Made by a program: the position numbers and the translations under genes. A stretch of 39,766 nucleotides of DNA from Aneurinibacillus sp. REN35 (GTDB lineage: Bacteria; Bacillota; Bacilli; Aneurinibacillales; Aneurinibacillaceae). Below, in pieces: positions 30,385 to 39,639 of the stretch. The stretch lies in the NCBI RefSeq assembly GCF_041379945.2, contig NZ_JBFTXJ020000023.1, positions 1-39,766 of the forward strand. The letters run 5' to 3'. The notes beneath the pieces were generated by a model, which was not told where the DNA came from, did not search any database, and saw nothing but the letters and a program-made list of their open reading frames with translations. Each line of letters begins with the position of its first letter. Within the stretch, counting starts at the first letter, position 1.

Positions 30385-31011
30385 CTATGCCCTTCTTTCG
30401 CTCATGTTTGATGCGCTTGTCTCCTGCCCCATAAATTTCGTTGTCGTCGCATGCCCTTCTTTGCTGACGCCTTCGGAGCGAAGCACCTTATAGAAAGTCA
30501 TCCATAAGATCTTAAGGTCAAGGAAGAACGATTGATTCTCGACATACCACACATCAAGCTCGAATTTTTCTTCCCAACTGATATTATTGCGTCCATTGAC
30601 CTGCGCCCAACCCGTGATACCTGGTCGCACTTCGTGACGACGCGCCTGACGCGGCGTATACCGTGGCAGATATTCCATCAGCAGCGGACGCGGTCCAACC
30701 AGACTAATATCTCCCTTGACGACATTAAACAACTGCGGCAGCTCATCAAGACTCAGCTTCCGCAGCAGGCGGCCAAACCGTGTCAGCCGAATATCATCCG
30801 GCAGCAGCTCTCCGTGCTCGTCCCTCTCATCCGTCATTGTGCGAAACTTATAGATATAAAACGGCTGACCGTATAAGCCAGGACGCTTCTGCTTGAACAG
30901 AACCGGCGAGCCTAGCTTTCGCCGTACCAACCAGGCAGTAATCGCAATGACAGGCAGCGTAATGGTCAGCAGAGAAAGCGAGCATACAAGATCAAACGTC
31001 CGTTTTACCAT
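30385..31011 (-). CDS. Polyprenyl-phosphate phosphoglycosyltransferase (PglC-like bacterial sugar transferase)
   Basis: 208 residues from ATG 31011, which has GGAG 8 bases upstream; a longer reading to 31080 adds an unconvincing tail. One N-terminal re-entrant membrane helix ([19 protein letters not shown]) precedes the cytoplasmic catalytic region. [21 protein letters not shown], the Asp-Glu dyad in [16 protein letters not shown], and VGPRPLL are the diagnostic monotopic PGT motifs. [15 protein letters not shown] follows. It moves phospho-sugar onto undecaprenyl phosphate to start the repeat unit, most simply the di-N-acetylamino sugar made by its two downstream neighbours. The C-terminal 25 residues are an extension beyond the smallest PglC. 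Confidence 0.9.
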   Translation of the reverse strand: MVKRTFDLVCSLSLLTITLPVIAITAWLVRRKLGSPVLFKQKRPGLYGQPFYIYKFRTMTDERDEHGELLPDDIRLTRFGRLLRKLSLDELPQLFNVVKGDISLVGPRPLLMEYLPRYTPRQARRHEVRPGITGWAQVNGRNNISWEEKFELDVWYVENQSFFLDLKILWMTFYKVLRSEGVSKEGHATTTKFMGQETSASNMSERRA

Positions 31012-31042
31012 GTGTCTCACTCCTATTTCTTGTACATCCTGC

Positions 31043-31753
31043 CTATTCTTGATTGCGCAGCAGCTGATCGGACGGTACATCGCGCAGCTTCTTCGCCGGG
31101 ATGCCGACTACAAGCTCTTCCTGCTTCACATCGCGCGTGACAATGCTGCCTGCTGCAACGGTTCCGTCTTCTTCAATCGTGATACCCGGCAGCGTAATGG
31201 CATTCGCACCGATGCGGCCGCCGTCCTTCACAGTTACACCCTTCATCTTGCCAAAGCGTTCCTTGCTGCGAGCCATATAATTATCGTTGCTCGTTACGAC
31301 GCACGGAGCGACGAACACGTAATTGCCCAGCGTAGAATAGGCCGTAATATAGCAATTCGTCTCCAACTTGCATTTCTGCCCGATCGTGCAGTCATTCTCT
31401 ATCGCCACGCCGCGTCCGACAATCGTTCTCTCGCCTACCGTGACACGCTCGCGAATCGTTGCGAGATCAGCGACGAATACGTCATTCTCAAGCACCGCAC
31501 CAGCATAAATAATCGAGGACGTCCCAATGGTACAGCCGTCACCGATAACGACCGGCGGATTCTGCTTTACCTCTTTTAATACAGAGTTCTTTGCTTTTGT
31601 CGGCTGCTTACCGATAATGGCATTGTCTTGGATAATAACGTTGTCGCCGATAACACTTCCAGCGTAGATGATTACGTTGTGGCCGATCGTCACATTGTTT
31701 CCTAACGCGACCGTATCTTCAATAATGGTGTTCTTTCCGAATAGTACATTCAT
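31043..31753 (-). CDS. Hexapeptide-repeat (LbH) N-acetyltransferase, WbpD/WlbB-like
   Basis: 236 residues made almost wholly of left-handed beta-helix hexapeptide repeats from residue 5 ([29 protein letters not shown]) to about 215. A loop at 55-75 ([19 protein letters not shown]) and an external segment ([20 protein letters not shown], about 160-180) break the coil. The end [13 protein letters not shown] is the family's usual finish. Enzymes of this kind acetylate the amino group of a UDP-amino sugar, as WbpD does in the UDP-diNAc-uronic acid route. The dehydrogenase, aminotransferase and oxidoreductase of that route are at the two edges of the window. A GAGGAGGAG ribosome binding site precedes ATG 31753. 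Which of the two amino-sugar pathways it serves is unclear. Confidence 0.82.
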   Translation of the reverse strand: MNVLFGKNTIIEDTVALGNNVTIGHNVIIYAGSVIGDNVIIQDNAIIGKQPTKAKNSVLKEVKQNPPVVIGDGCTIGTSSIIYAGAVLENDVFVADLATIRERVTVGERTIVGRGVAIENDCTIGQKCKLETNCYITAYSTLGNYVFVAPCVVTSNDNYMARSKERFGKMKGVTVKDGGRIGANAITLPGITIEEDGTVAAGSIVTRDVKQEELVVGIPAKKLRDVPSDQLLRNQE

Positions 31754-31797
31754 GCGTTATACTCCTCCTCATCGTAGGGTCAGACATTGATTCTCTT

Positions 31798-33051
31798 TTA
31801 TACGGGTACAGCACGTACGCTGCGCTCCGGGATATCCTCTTCAATTACATCCATCAGGCGGAATGCGAGCTTCTTCCACGCATGGTTATTCTCCACATAG
31901 GCTCGCCCCTTCTCTCCCATCTCCTGAAGCGCTTGCCGGTTTAGAGAGAGGAATTGCAGCGCATCCGCCATCTGCTGCGCATCATTTACCTTGATGCCTG
32001 CACCGGATGTCTCAATCGGCGTCTCCTCAAGCTGGCAGAGCAGCACGGTGGGAAGAGAGGCCGCCATGTAGTCATACATCTTATTTAGACTGAAGCCCCA
32101 CTTGTAGATTTCCGCATCCTGCATCGAGATGACACCAACATCAGAACGCAGCAAAATCGTAGGGATCTCTTCTTTTTTGACCGGCGGCACGAACGTAATG
32201 TTCGTCAGCTTCTCCTGTCTCGCCCGTTCAATCAAGCGCTGCTTTTCCGGGCCGTGGCCGACCATGACAAAATGGATGGCGCTGTTCTTCTGCAGCAGTC
32301 CCGCCGCATCCAATACCGGGTCGAGATGATTGGCAATGCCGTGCGCTCCGGTATACGTGACGACCAGCTTGCCCTTCAGAGAAGCGAAGACCCGCTCTAG
32401 ATCATTAGAGAGAAGCGTATCTGTTTCATAGCGTTCCAGATCAGCCCCGTTCGGCAGATAGACGACCTTTTCGGCATCGAAGCCCTGTTGGGCCACATAC
32501 CGATCCGCCTTATCGAACAGGACGATGATGCGCTTGGCATTTCTATATAAAAAGTGCTCCAGCTTCCGCAGCATCCATACAGCCGGATTGCGGTCTGACA
32601 CTTTGCCTAAGTCAATCAGCGTTTGCGGCCAGAGGTCGCGTTCTTCAAAATAAAATGTGCACTTATACTTGCGGGCTAGCATGCAGCCAACCAGTGCAGC
32701 CAGCGGATGCATGAGTGTGCCGATGATAAGATCTGGCGTCTCCTCCCGCTTTTTGCCAAGCATGTAGGACTGCACCGTATAGCTCAGCATGTTGGCGACA
32801 CGGCGCCAGTCATTGCGCTGATATTCCGGGGTCTTAATCCAGACGAAGCGGACACCGTTATATGTCTCTTCCTTCCACTTCTTATCCGGTTCCGGAATGT
32901 AGCGTTCTTTGCGCTCCTGATGGGAGAAAGAAGAGGCAAAAATCGTTACGTTATAATTGCGTTTTACAAGCTCTCTTGCCAAGTCATAGTGACGTGTGCC
33001 TCCGCTTGCGCCGGGCGCAATCGCGTAGTGGTTGAAAATCCAAATGTTCAT
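31798..33051 (-). CDS. GT4-family glycosyltransferase
   Basis: 417 residues from ATG 33051 (GGGGGAG about 10 bases upstream). A longer frame to 33183 would overlap the preceding gene and adds a basic tail. The N domain starts MNIWIFNHYAIAPGASGGTRH, the Gly-rich loop of GT-B enzymes resembling WbpJ/WbuB-type transferases. The C domain has VTYTGAHGIANHLDPVLDAA, HFVMVGHGPEKQRL and the donor-binding KMYDYMAASLPTVL. It adds a sugar to the lipid-linked repeat unit in the cytoplasm. WbuB-like enzymes transfer FucNAc or similar amino sugars, but the donor cannot be read from sequence. Confidence 0.87.
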   Translation of the reverse strand: MNIWIFNHYAIAPGASGGTRHYDLARELVKRNYNVTIFASSFSHQERKERYIPEPDKKWKEETYNGVRFVWIKTPEYQRNDWRRVANMLSYTVQSYMLGKKREETPDLIIGTLMHPLAALVGCMLARKYKCTFYFEERDLWPQTLIDLGKVSDRNPAVWMLRKLEHFLYRNAKRIIVLFDKADRYVAQQGFDAEKVVYLPNGADLERYETDTLLSNDLERVFASLKGKLVVTYTGAHGIANHLDPVLDAAGLLQKNSAIHFVMVGHGPEKQRLIERARQEKLTNITFVPPVKKEEIPTILLRSDVGVISMQDAEIYKWGFSLNKMYDYMAASLPTVLLCQLEETPIETSGAGIKVNDAQQMADALQFLSLNRQALQEMGEKGRAYVENNHAWKKLAFRLMDVIEEDIPERSVRAVPV

Positions 33052-33083
33052 GTCTTTTCTCTCCCCCTTTCTCCGTAAAAACC

Positions 33084-34235
33084 TTACTGGGATGATGCGC
33101 GCTTCTGCAGCGGCAGCGAACGCCCCAAGTCGGATTCGAAGCCTTCGTATAAAGCGATAAGCTTCTTGGCCTCCATTTCCCAACTGTATTTCTGTTCGAT
33201 GGCACGGCGGCCGTTATCCCCCATCCGCTTTGCTTCCTTCGGATGATCAACAAGGTACTGAATGGCTTCTGCAATTTGCTTCTCATCGAGCGGATCTACA
33301 CAGATGCCGCATTCATTACCTGTAACAATGTCACGCCAGAGCGGAAAATCGGAAGCGATCACCGGAATGCCCGCAGCCATGTATTCAAACATCTTTACAG
33401 GCAGCGCATCTTTATAATTGATGATCGGGTGCAATGTAACCAATCCGGCCACACCTCGTCCTAGAATCTGCTGAACTTCCTCCCTGCTTACATGCCCGAA
33501 TTCACTGACCTGCTGCCAACCTGGAAGCTTCGTCGTCTCCTGGCGCAGCGATTCTGGAATAAACTTCCCGGCAAGCAGAAGCTTGGCGTCTGTATGATCC
33601 ATTGCTTTGACCATTTCCTGAATACCGCGCTTTACGCTGATCCCGCCCACATATGTGACGGCACGCTCTTTACGGGACCAGTCCTGATCGGGCTTGATGA
33701 ATTCAGCGAGCAGCGGATAGTTGTTAACATATAACGAATGGCAGCCAATACGGGCAAACCGCTTGCTGATGAATGGCGTAGCCGCTGCAATCGCATCAAA
33801 CTTCTTCGCCGCAAAATTCTCGAACGCTTCAAAAGAGCGGGAGATCGTCTTGCGCAGCGGCGCCGGAATCCAATACTTCGAGAGGATCTGGCGCGGCACG
33901 TCCTCATGCACGTCATAGACAACTTTTTTGCCTTTCATCTTGAGCAGAATGCCGACCGGAAGAAGTTCCGGGTCATGGAAGTGATACGCGTCCGCATTGA
34001 TCGCAAGCGCCTTGCGGTATACGGCACGCACCGTCTTCGTCATCCGGTTCAATCTGCCCCGCCCGCGCTCAATCGCATGGAAGCGAACACCGTTATGCAC
34101 GCCTTCAGGTGCGTCCGGAGCGATGAGGTGCGTCTCATACCCGGCACCCGCAAGCGAGCTGCACTCCTTCGTGAAAATCCTCGTATCCATCGGCGGATGG
34201 ACGGATGTGAGATGGCAGATTACAAGATTTCTCAT
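33084..34235 (-). CDS. GT4-family glycosyltransferase
   Basis: 383 residues with a GT-B fold. The N domain begins NLVICHLTSVHPPMDTRIF and has YHFHDPELLPVGILLKMKGKKVVYDVHED, a phrase common to WcaI/ManC-type GT4 enzymes of polysaccharide clusters. The C domain has VTYVGGISVKRGIQEMVKA, KLLLAGKF and the donor-binding VKMFEYMAAGIPVIASDFP followed by CGICVDP. GGAG lies 7 bases before ATG 34235. It lies 21 bases after the Wzy-like gene and 32 bases before the other GT4 gene. Two GT4 enzymes plus the initiating transferase suggest a repeat unit of at least three sugars. Confidence 0.88.
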   Translation of the reverse strand: MRNLVICHLTSVHPPMDTRIFTKECSSLAGAGYETHLIAPDAPEGVHNGVRFHAIERGRGRLNRMTKTVRAVYRKALAINADAYHFHDPELLPVGILLKMKGKKVVYDVHEDVPRQILSKYWIPAPLRKTISRSFEAFENFAAKKFDAIAAATPFISKRFARIGCHSLYVNNYPLLAEFIKPDQDWSRKERAVTYVGGISVKRGIQEMVKAMDHTDAKLLLAGKFIPESLRQETTKLPGWQQVSEFGHVSREEVQQILGRGVAGLVTLHPIINYKDALPVKMFEYMAAGIPVIASDFPLWRDIVTGNECGICVDPLDEKQIAEAIQYLVDHPKEAKRMGDNGRRAIEQKYSWEMEAKKLIALYEGFESDLGRSLPLQKRASSQ

Positions 34236-34256
34236 AAGTCACGCTCCGTAATTTTG

Positions 34257-35621
34257 TCATTCTCTAACTGCGGCCGCGGTCAATGCGGCCTTTGTTCTCT
34301 CCGGTTTGAGAGAAGCATCGACTTCTCTCTTTTCTTGCCTGTCTTTTCCTCTCTTCTTCACGCTTGGCAGGATGAATGCCAGAACCACCGCTAACAAAAT
34401 ACCGTGGGTGAGAAGTGTGGTCAGAAGAGCTGAGTTGGATAGTGCGAACGCCGGAATACCGAGAATAAGACATTTGATTTGGTAATCCAGGTGACGGGTG
34501 ATACTATCAAACACCCATAACACCACAGCTAGGATCATGGTGAATACGAAAATACCCATGTAGCCGAAGTTGGCGTAGCTATCCGCCCATAGATTCGCGT
34601 TTGCCGCTAAGGATTCACTGCCCATATATTGATATCCGATCAAATACACCGGCTTCAGTGTATAGGGATAGTCGATAAAACTTTTGAAAATGCTGTGTGC
34701 CAGATGCACCTGCGGATTGTTCGAGAAAAACTCGAAATAGTTACCTGTCAGAAGCCCCGGTGTTAAAATCAACCGGCGCACAAATAAGGAGACAAGCACC
34801 ATATCATCAAGAAGCGAATCTGCAATCACACATAACACGGTAAAAATGGATGCGCCGTACAACATGCTCGTACCAAATCCGCTTTTCCTGCGGTTTAAGA
34901 GAATGAGCAGCACGATATTTAGCAGCAGCGAGAAGAAAATACTCTTCTGCCCGGTAATAGAGAAGATCACCAGTTGACCGGCCAGACCCGCAGCCACTAG
35001 TCCTGGCTTGCGCATAACGAGCCCATACGCCATGACCAGCGGATTGATGACGCCTGCCTGCCAGGCAATCGCGTAAGAGACAGCACCACCACCGCTCTCC
35101 TTGTACTTCTCCCGCACATCATACACATCGGCTAATCCCGCGAGATCGAACCGAATGCCATACGTGCCGATAATCAGCGCATAGAACACGGCGCTAACCA
35201 GCGCAAGCCCAAGCCAGAAAAGAAGGGGCGGCAGCTCTAAGCGACGGATTGGCAAATATGGCAGGCGTGTAGAGACGCCGAGTATGGCGAAAGCACCGAG
35301 CAGTGACAATGAGAATGCGACAAGCTTCTCTGTCTCGATTGTCAGTGTGTAGAACGGGATGATCGATGCCGGGATATACACCAGCACATATAAAATCCAA
35401 TACACGACCTGCGAGGGACGTTCTACCTTCACCGGCATCCACAGCGCAGGCAGTGATGCGGCCGTAAAGCCAAGGATGAGAAGCGGCGCAGACGTCGGAT
35501 AGTAGACATACCCCATATACGCGAAGGCCGGTGAAACCAAGTCAATATATACCCAAGTCAACAGGCCTCCATAGATCAAAGCGCCGAGCAGCAGAATGAT
35601 TTTACTCTTGATGTTGTTCAT
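34257..35621 (-). CDS. wzy: Wzy-like oligosaccharide repeat-unit polymerase
   Basis: 454 residues with 11-12 predicted membrane helices and a large extracytoplasmic loop near residues 280-350 (FFSNNPQVHLAHSIFKSFIDYPYTLKP, GSESLAANANLWADSYANFGYMG). The final phrase WADSYANFGYMGI is typical of O-antigen and capsule polymerases. The tail (about 425-454) is cytoplasmic and charged. Sequence identity within Wzy families is low; the call rests on topology, this loop, and position between the Wzx-like flippase and glycosyltransferase genes. The start overlaps the end of the flippase gene by 20 bases, a sign of coupled translation. Export by the Wzx/Wzy route is inferred. Confidence 0.82.
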   Translation of the reverse strand: MNNIKSKIILLLGALIYGGLLTWVYIDLVSPAFAYMGYVYYPTSAPLLILGFTAASLPALWMPVKVERPSQVVYWILYVLVYIPASIIPFYTLTIETEKLVAFSLSLLGAFAILGVSTRLPYLPIRRLELPPLLFWLGLALVSAVFYALIIGTYGIRFDLAGLADVYDVREKYKESGGGAVSYAIAWQAGVINPLVMAYGLVMRKPGLVAAGLAGQLVIFSITGQKSIFFSLLLNIVLLILLNRRKSGFGTSMLYGASIFTVLCVIADSLLDDMVLVSLFVRRLILTPGLLTGNYFEFFSNNPQVHLAHSIFKSFIDYPYTLKPVYLIGYQYMGSESLAANANLWADSYANFGYMGIFVFTMILAVVLWVFDSITRHLDYQIKCLILGIPAFALSNSALLTTLLTHGILLAVVLAFILPSVKKRGKDRQEKREVDASLKPERTKAALTAAAVRE

Positions 35622-36903
35622 GCTGTATTCCCTTTTTGGAATGTTGGATCACGGCATACGCGGATAGGAAGAACAGCACCACATAGCAGACGAACATGCC
35701 TGCACCATAGATCAGAATCGCCTCACGAGCCGGAAGCTTCAACACAGCCGATAGAACCAGTCCGCCAATAATAATGACAAAGCGGAAAATATCCCAGGCA
35801 AGCTGTATTCCCTGCCGCTCCAGCATGTTCAATGTCTGTGAGAGCGGCACGACGACGAACTGGGCGATAAAGCCAAGCGCCATAATCTGAATGTAAACGC
35901 CTGCCTCTTCCCATGCTGCACCGAAGACCAACTCGAATACCCAGGGCGCTACAAGCGCTAGGGCGCCGATTGGAAGCCCGCCGAACAAAAGCAGCTTGCC
36001 TGCGGCCTTGAAATACAGCTTGCGAAGCGCATGCGGATTCTCTCTGGCCAAGCGGGCTGATTCACCGAAGAACACTTGGGCGACCGATTGACCGACCATG
36101 GTCATCGGCGCTCCGACAACCCGCTGCACAAGCGCGTAGAATCCACCGATCTGTGCGCCGAAAAACGCAACAAGCAAAAGCGGCGGAAGCTGTAATCCAG
36201 CGCTGTTGAACAGCGAGGAAAAACTGGTCAGCAGCGGAAAGCGTTTATAGCGTATAGCCATCTCCTTCATACGGGAAGCAGATACGCCCTTCAGCGCCTC
36301 CTTATCGGTCTTAAAGACATTGCGTGCCAATGTGCCGCTGCCGCCAACGCGACCGATCGCGTCACCGAGCAAAAGGCCCAGCGGCCGCCAGGCCATCAGG
36401 CCGCAAATAATCTGGGTAATGACCTGCGCTGTACTCTGCCTTACCTTTGTTGCAGCGACTCGGCCGAACTCGCGCTTGCGCACGGACCAGTAATTCAAGA
36501 TTTGGTAGAGTCCGACACCAAACACACTGCAGGGAAGCAGCCAGAGATACGGTCTAAGTGCAGGAGCGCCGACAGACTGTACCAGCCCATCCCCAAACAG
36601 CCAGACACAAAGGCTGACAAGTGCGGTCATTCCAATCAGCATAAGCAGCGATAGAACCATGATATTTGCCGCATCTTCTTCTTTATCCGGTAGAAGAATG
36701 GCCAGTTCATAACGCAAGGATGCTACCACTGCCAAAACAGAAAGCAGGGAAGCATATACGGCCAGTGTCCCGAAATCTTCGGGATGATACATCCGGGTGA
36801 GAAGCGGCGAGACCGCTACGACCAGCAACTGGGCGAATGCGGTGCCACCGGTGAGTACAAGTACATTGCGGATAAATGATTTTCCGGAGAAAAACTTCTT
36901 CAT
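35602..36903 (-). CDS. wzx: Wzx-like polysaccharide flippase (MOP family)
   Basis: 433 residues from ATG 36903, with 12-13 membrane helices. The N terminus FIRNVLVLTGGTAFAQLLVVAVSPLLTRMY and PEDFGTLAVYASLLSVLAVVASLRYELAI are characteristic of Wzx proteins of Bacillota. It carries lipid-linked repeat units across the membrane for the Wzy polymerase encoded next. The start is not certain: a TTG at 36972 and other codons are in frame, and a strong AAAGGAG is followed after 5 bases by ATA at 36942, which would add 13 residues. The frame overlaps the Wzy gene at its 3' end. Confidence 0.88.
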   Translation of the reverse strand: MKKFFSGKSFIRNVLVLTGGTAFAQLLVVAVSPLLTRMYHPEDFGTLAVYASLLSVLAVVASLRYELAILLPDKEEDAANIMVLSLLMLIGMTALVSLCVWLFGDGLVQSVGAPALRPYLWLLPCSVFGVGLYQILNYWSVRKREFGRVAATKVRQSTAQVITQIICGLMAWRPLGLLLGDAIGRVGGSGTLARNVFKTDKEALKGVSASRMKEMAIRYKRFPLLTSFSSLFNSAGLQLPPLLLVAFFGAQIGGFYALVQRVVGAPMTMVGQSVAQVFFGESARLARENPHALRKLYFKAAGKLLLFGGLPIGALALVAPWVFELVFGAAWEEAGVYIQIMALGFIAQFVVVPLSQTLNMLERQGIQLAWDIFRFVIIIGGLVLSAVLKLPAREAILIYGAGMFVCYVVLFFLSAYAVIQHSKKGIQHEQHQE

Positions 36904-36961
36904 CCGCACTACGATTCCAACATTTCCAAGCAAAGGACTTATCTTCACTCCTTTCTTCCCG

Positions 36962-38284
36962 TTAATCCTCAAGCTTCACTTCGATTCCGTTCGATAAACT
37001 CATCAGAAGCTCACGGAGCTGCATCTGCTGCTGGATGGAAGCCTGCTTGCGCGGCGCATCCGGCTCATTATAGATACCTGCCACACTTGCAATACTCGGC
37101 AACTGGCGCGACATCGTAGCATATACGTCGCGAATGCGATCCGTATCAAGAAATGTCCACCAGCCAAGCAGAAGCGTTCCGGAAAGCTCATACGGTCCAT
37201 ATCCGTTATTTGCTCCTAAGCTCTGGTAGCCCCAGCGATATATGCCGTTGCGTCCGTCAATGAAATTCGTGGTTCGATAAGCTGGGAAATCACGGCTTGG
37301 TTTAATTAACGCATGCTCATAAAACTGCTTTTCCATTCCTTTACGCAGCGATTCATAGAACGTGCGCTGTGTTGATTTTTTCTCATGCGCTTGAGATAAA
37401 CTCAAAAGCCAGAGCGGAAAGCGGTGACTATGTGAGGTATCCCAGGCAATATCCTTGACAGGAGCCGGCTTCATACCCGGTTTCTTCTCTCGGCGCCCGG
37501 CATACAAATAATCAGGATGATCAGACCATACGCCCGGCTGGAACACCCAGCGGCCGCCGCCTCTGAATTTTACACTCTTGCGAAATGCTTTATCCGCTAC
37601 CGTGATCACATCAGTTACTACCGGTGATTCCACCGCACCGCCGAATGTCTCACGCTCATACGTCCGCAAATCGGCAGCAATCGCAAAGAGAAATAATTCC
37701 TCATCCGTAATGGCTTTATGATAATTCTTCGATGTCTTCGCATCCGAAAGCTTCCACATGACGCGTTCTTTCATGCCGCCCGCAAACGGCTTATGCTCCC
37801 AATGCCATGCCGCCTCCTTCTTCCACAACCTCTCGACTTCGTGATACAGAATCGTAGGCATATACGAAGGAATCAGTTCTTGTCTGCCTGATTGGGAGGC
37901 TAAAACAAGAAAACGGCTGGAAAGATATAAGTACTGCAGCCTCCCCAGCCTGTCCTCCACCTTCTTGTCCTGAGCACTTGCTTCGAATTGGGGAAGTTCG
38001 CGGGCAAAATGCCCGGCGAACTCTTGCTGCCAATTCTTTTCGTTTAACGTAAACGCCGCATGCAGCGGAACCATCATCAATTGCCCCGCGTCATACATCT
38101 CCTGACCCGTTGTAAATGTGCGTCCTAGATACGACGTTACAGATTCCTCCCACATCTCCTTCTGCCTGCTGTTAGCACCCGGCGAGTACCACCAGGAATA
38201 TAAGGTGCTGAAAAGGAAGAAGGCAGCAAGGCAGATGAGAAGGATGTTGGCCCAACCAGCTCGTTTTATCCATAAGCCTCTGAT
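36962..38284 (-). CDS. Membrane-anchored extracytoplasmic protein of unknown function in the glycan operon
   Basis: I do not recognise this protein. The first ATG is 38155 (397 residues), but its AAGGAG touches it. The frame is open upstream and encodes a membrane anchor (ANILLICLAAFFLFSTLYSW) followed by a Pro/Gly hinge. Upstream only ATC codons (38287, 38284) follow a GAGG at suitable spacing, so a non-standard start giving about 440 residues is likely. The outer part is helical, rich in Trp, Tyr and His, with WDTSHSHRFPLWLLSLSQAH and GANNGYGPYELSGTLLLGWW as its most distinctive stretches. These are reminiscent of alpha/alpha-toroid carbohydrate enzymes, though no catalytic motif is certain. 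Lying between the dehydrogenase and Wzx genes, it probably acts on the exported glycan. Confidence 0.65.
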   Translation of the reverse strand: MRGLWIKRAGWANILLICLAAFFLFSTLYSWWYSPGANSRQKEMWEESVTSYLGRTFTTGQEMYDAGQLMMVPLHAAFTLNEKNWQQEFAGHFARELPQFEASAQDKKVEDRLGRLQYLYLSSRFLVLASQSGRQELIPSYMPTILYHEVERLWKKEAAWHWEHKPFAGGMKERVMWKLSDAKTSKNYHKAITDEELFLFAIAADLRTYERETFGGAVESPVVTDVITVADKAFRKSVKFRGGGRWVFQPGVWSDHPDYLYAGRREKKPGMKPAPVKDIAWDTSHSHRFPLWLLSLSQAHEKKSTQRTFYESLRKGMEKQFYEHALIKPSRDFPAYRTTNFIDGRNGIYRWGYQSLGANNGYGPYELSGTLLLGWWTFLDTDRIRDVYATMSRQLPSIASVAGIYNEPDAPRKQASIQQQMQLRELLMSLSNGIEVKLED

Positions 38285-38301
38285 GATACTCCCTCAATTC
38301 C

Positions 38302-39639
38302 TTACAGAATTTCGTAGAGGCTCGGCTTCGCTTTGTCTTTGAGCGCATTGCGCGTGTCAAGAACCACGGAAGCGGAACGACCGATTAAATCGTAATCAAA
38401 TGCAGTATGGTCGGTTGTCAAAAGGACGATATCCGCTTTCTCTAGTGGTTCGGCTCCAAGCTCTACAGCATTGTATTCTTTTCCGCGACGCTTGAAAGAT
38501 GGGATGTGCGGATCACTATAAACAATTGTGGCTCCCTTTTCTTCCAGAATGTCGATAATGTTTAGCACCGGAGACTCGCGAATGTCATTGATATCTTTCT
38601 TGTACGCCACACCTAAGAGATATACCGTTGAACCTTTGAGCGGCTTCGCTTCCTTGTTCAGCATATTGGCGGCACGCTCAACGACAAATTCCGGCATGCT
38701 GTTATTGATTTCACCTGCCAGTTCGATGAGGCGCGTATGGTAATTGTATTCACGCGCTTTCCATGTCAGGTAGAACGGATCAATCGGGATGCAGTGCCCG
38801 CCAAGTCCCGGCCCTGGATAGAAGGCCATGAATCCATACGGCTTTGTCTTAGCTGCATCAATCATCTCCCAGACATCAATGCCCATCTTATTGCAGAGGA
38901 TTGCCATCTCATTGGCCAGTGCGATGTTAATATGGCGGAATGTATTTTCATAGATTTTCTCAAGCTCAGCAATGGCCGGACTTGATACTTCATGTACATC
39001 GCCTTCAAGTACGGAACGGTACATGGAGGCGGCAACCTTGGTGCAATCCGGTGTTACGCCACCGACAACTTTTGGTGTATTTTTTGTATTGAAGTGCTTA
39101 TTACCCGGATCGACACGTTCCGGCGAATAGGCGAGGAAGAAGTCTTTGCCGCATACCAGACCGGATTCTTCAAAGATCGGCTTTAGCAGCTCTTCGGTCG
39201 TACCCGGATATGTTGTGCTCTCAAGCACGATCAACATGCCCGGATGCAGATATTTGGCGATTTCACGCGCAGACGATTCTACATAGCTCGTATCCGGCTG
39301 CTGATACGTATCCAGCGGTGTCGGTACGCAGATTGCCATCGCATCTACTTCGCTGATGAATGAATAATCTGATGTTGCGCGCAGCTTCTGCTGCTGTACG
39401 ATATCACGCAGATCCGCATCAACAACATCCCCGATGTAATTGACGCCGTCATTGACCATCTCTACCTTGCTTGCCTGTACATCAAAGCCGATTACGCTGT
39501 AGCCGGCTTTTGCTTTTTCTACTGCGAGCGGGAGGCCAACGTAGCCTAAGCCGACTACGCCGATCACCGCGGTTTTCTGCTCGATTTTCTCAATGAGCTG
39601 TTCTGCTAATGAAGATACGACTGCTGTTGATGGAGTCAT
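38302..39639 (-). CDS. wbpA: UDP-N-acetyl-sugar 6-dehydrogenase (WbpA-like)
   Basis: 445 residues. The NAD site is IGVVGLGYVGLPLAVEKAKAGY (26-47), the central linker has FLAYSPERVDPGN, and the catalytic loop PGPGLGGHCIPIDPFY (275-290) places the nucleophile at Cys283. The C-terminal domain has LGVAYKKDINDIRESP and ends near LDTRNALKD. The GGHCIPIDPFYL form with nearby TWKAREYN is typical of UDP-GlcNAc/UDP-ManNAc dehydrogenases (WbpA, WbpO) rather than UDP-glucose dehydrogenase. It makes the uronic acid of the amino sugar. Its ATG overlaps the stop of the upstream aminotransferase gene (ATGA), and a WbpB-like enzyme lies at the left edge of the window. A GAGAGAG ribosome binding site sits just upstream. 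Confidence 0.9.
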   Translation of the reverse strand: MTPSTAVVSSLAEQLIEKIEQKTAVIGVVGLGYVGLPLAVEKAKAGYSVIGFDVQASKVEMVNDGVNYIGDVVDADLRDIVQQQKLRATSDYSFISEVDAMAICVPTPLDTYQQPDTSYVESSAREIAKYLHPGMLIVLESTTYPGTTEELLKPIFEESGLVCGKDFFLAYSPERVDPGNKHFNTKNTPKVVGGVTPDCTKVAASMYRSVLEGDVHEVSSPAIAELEKIYENTFRHINIALANEMAILCNKMGIDVWEMIDAAKTKPYGFMAFYPGPGLGGHCIPIDPFYLTWKAREYNYHTRLIELAGEINNSMPEFVVERAANMLNKEAKPLKGSTVYLLGVAYKKDINDIRESPVLNIIDILEEKGATIVYSDPHIPSFKRRGKEYNAVELGAEPLEKADIVLLTTDHTAFDYDLIGRSASVVLDTRNALKDKAKPSLYEIL

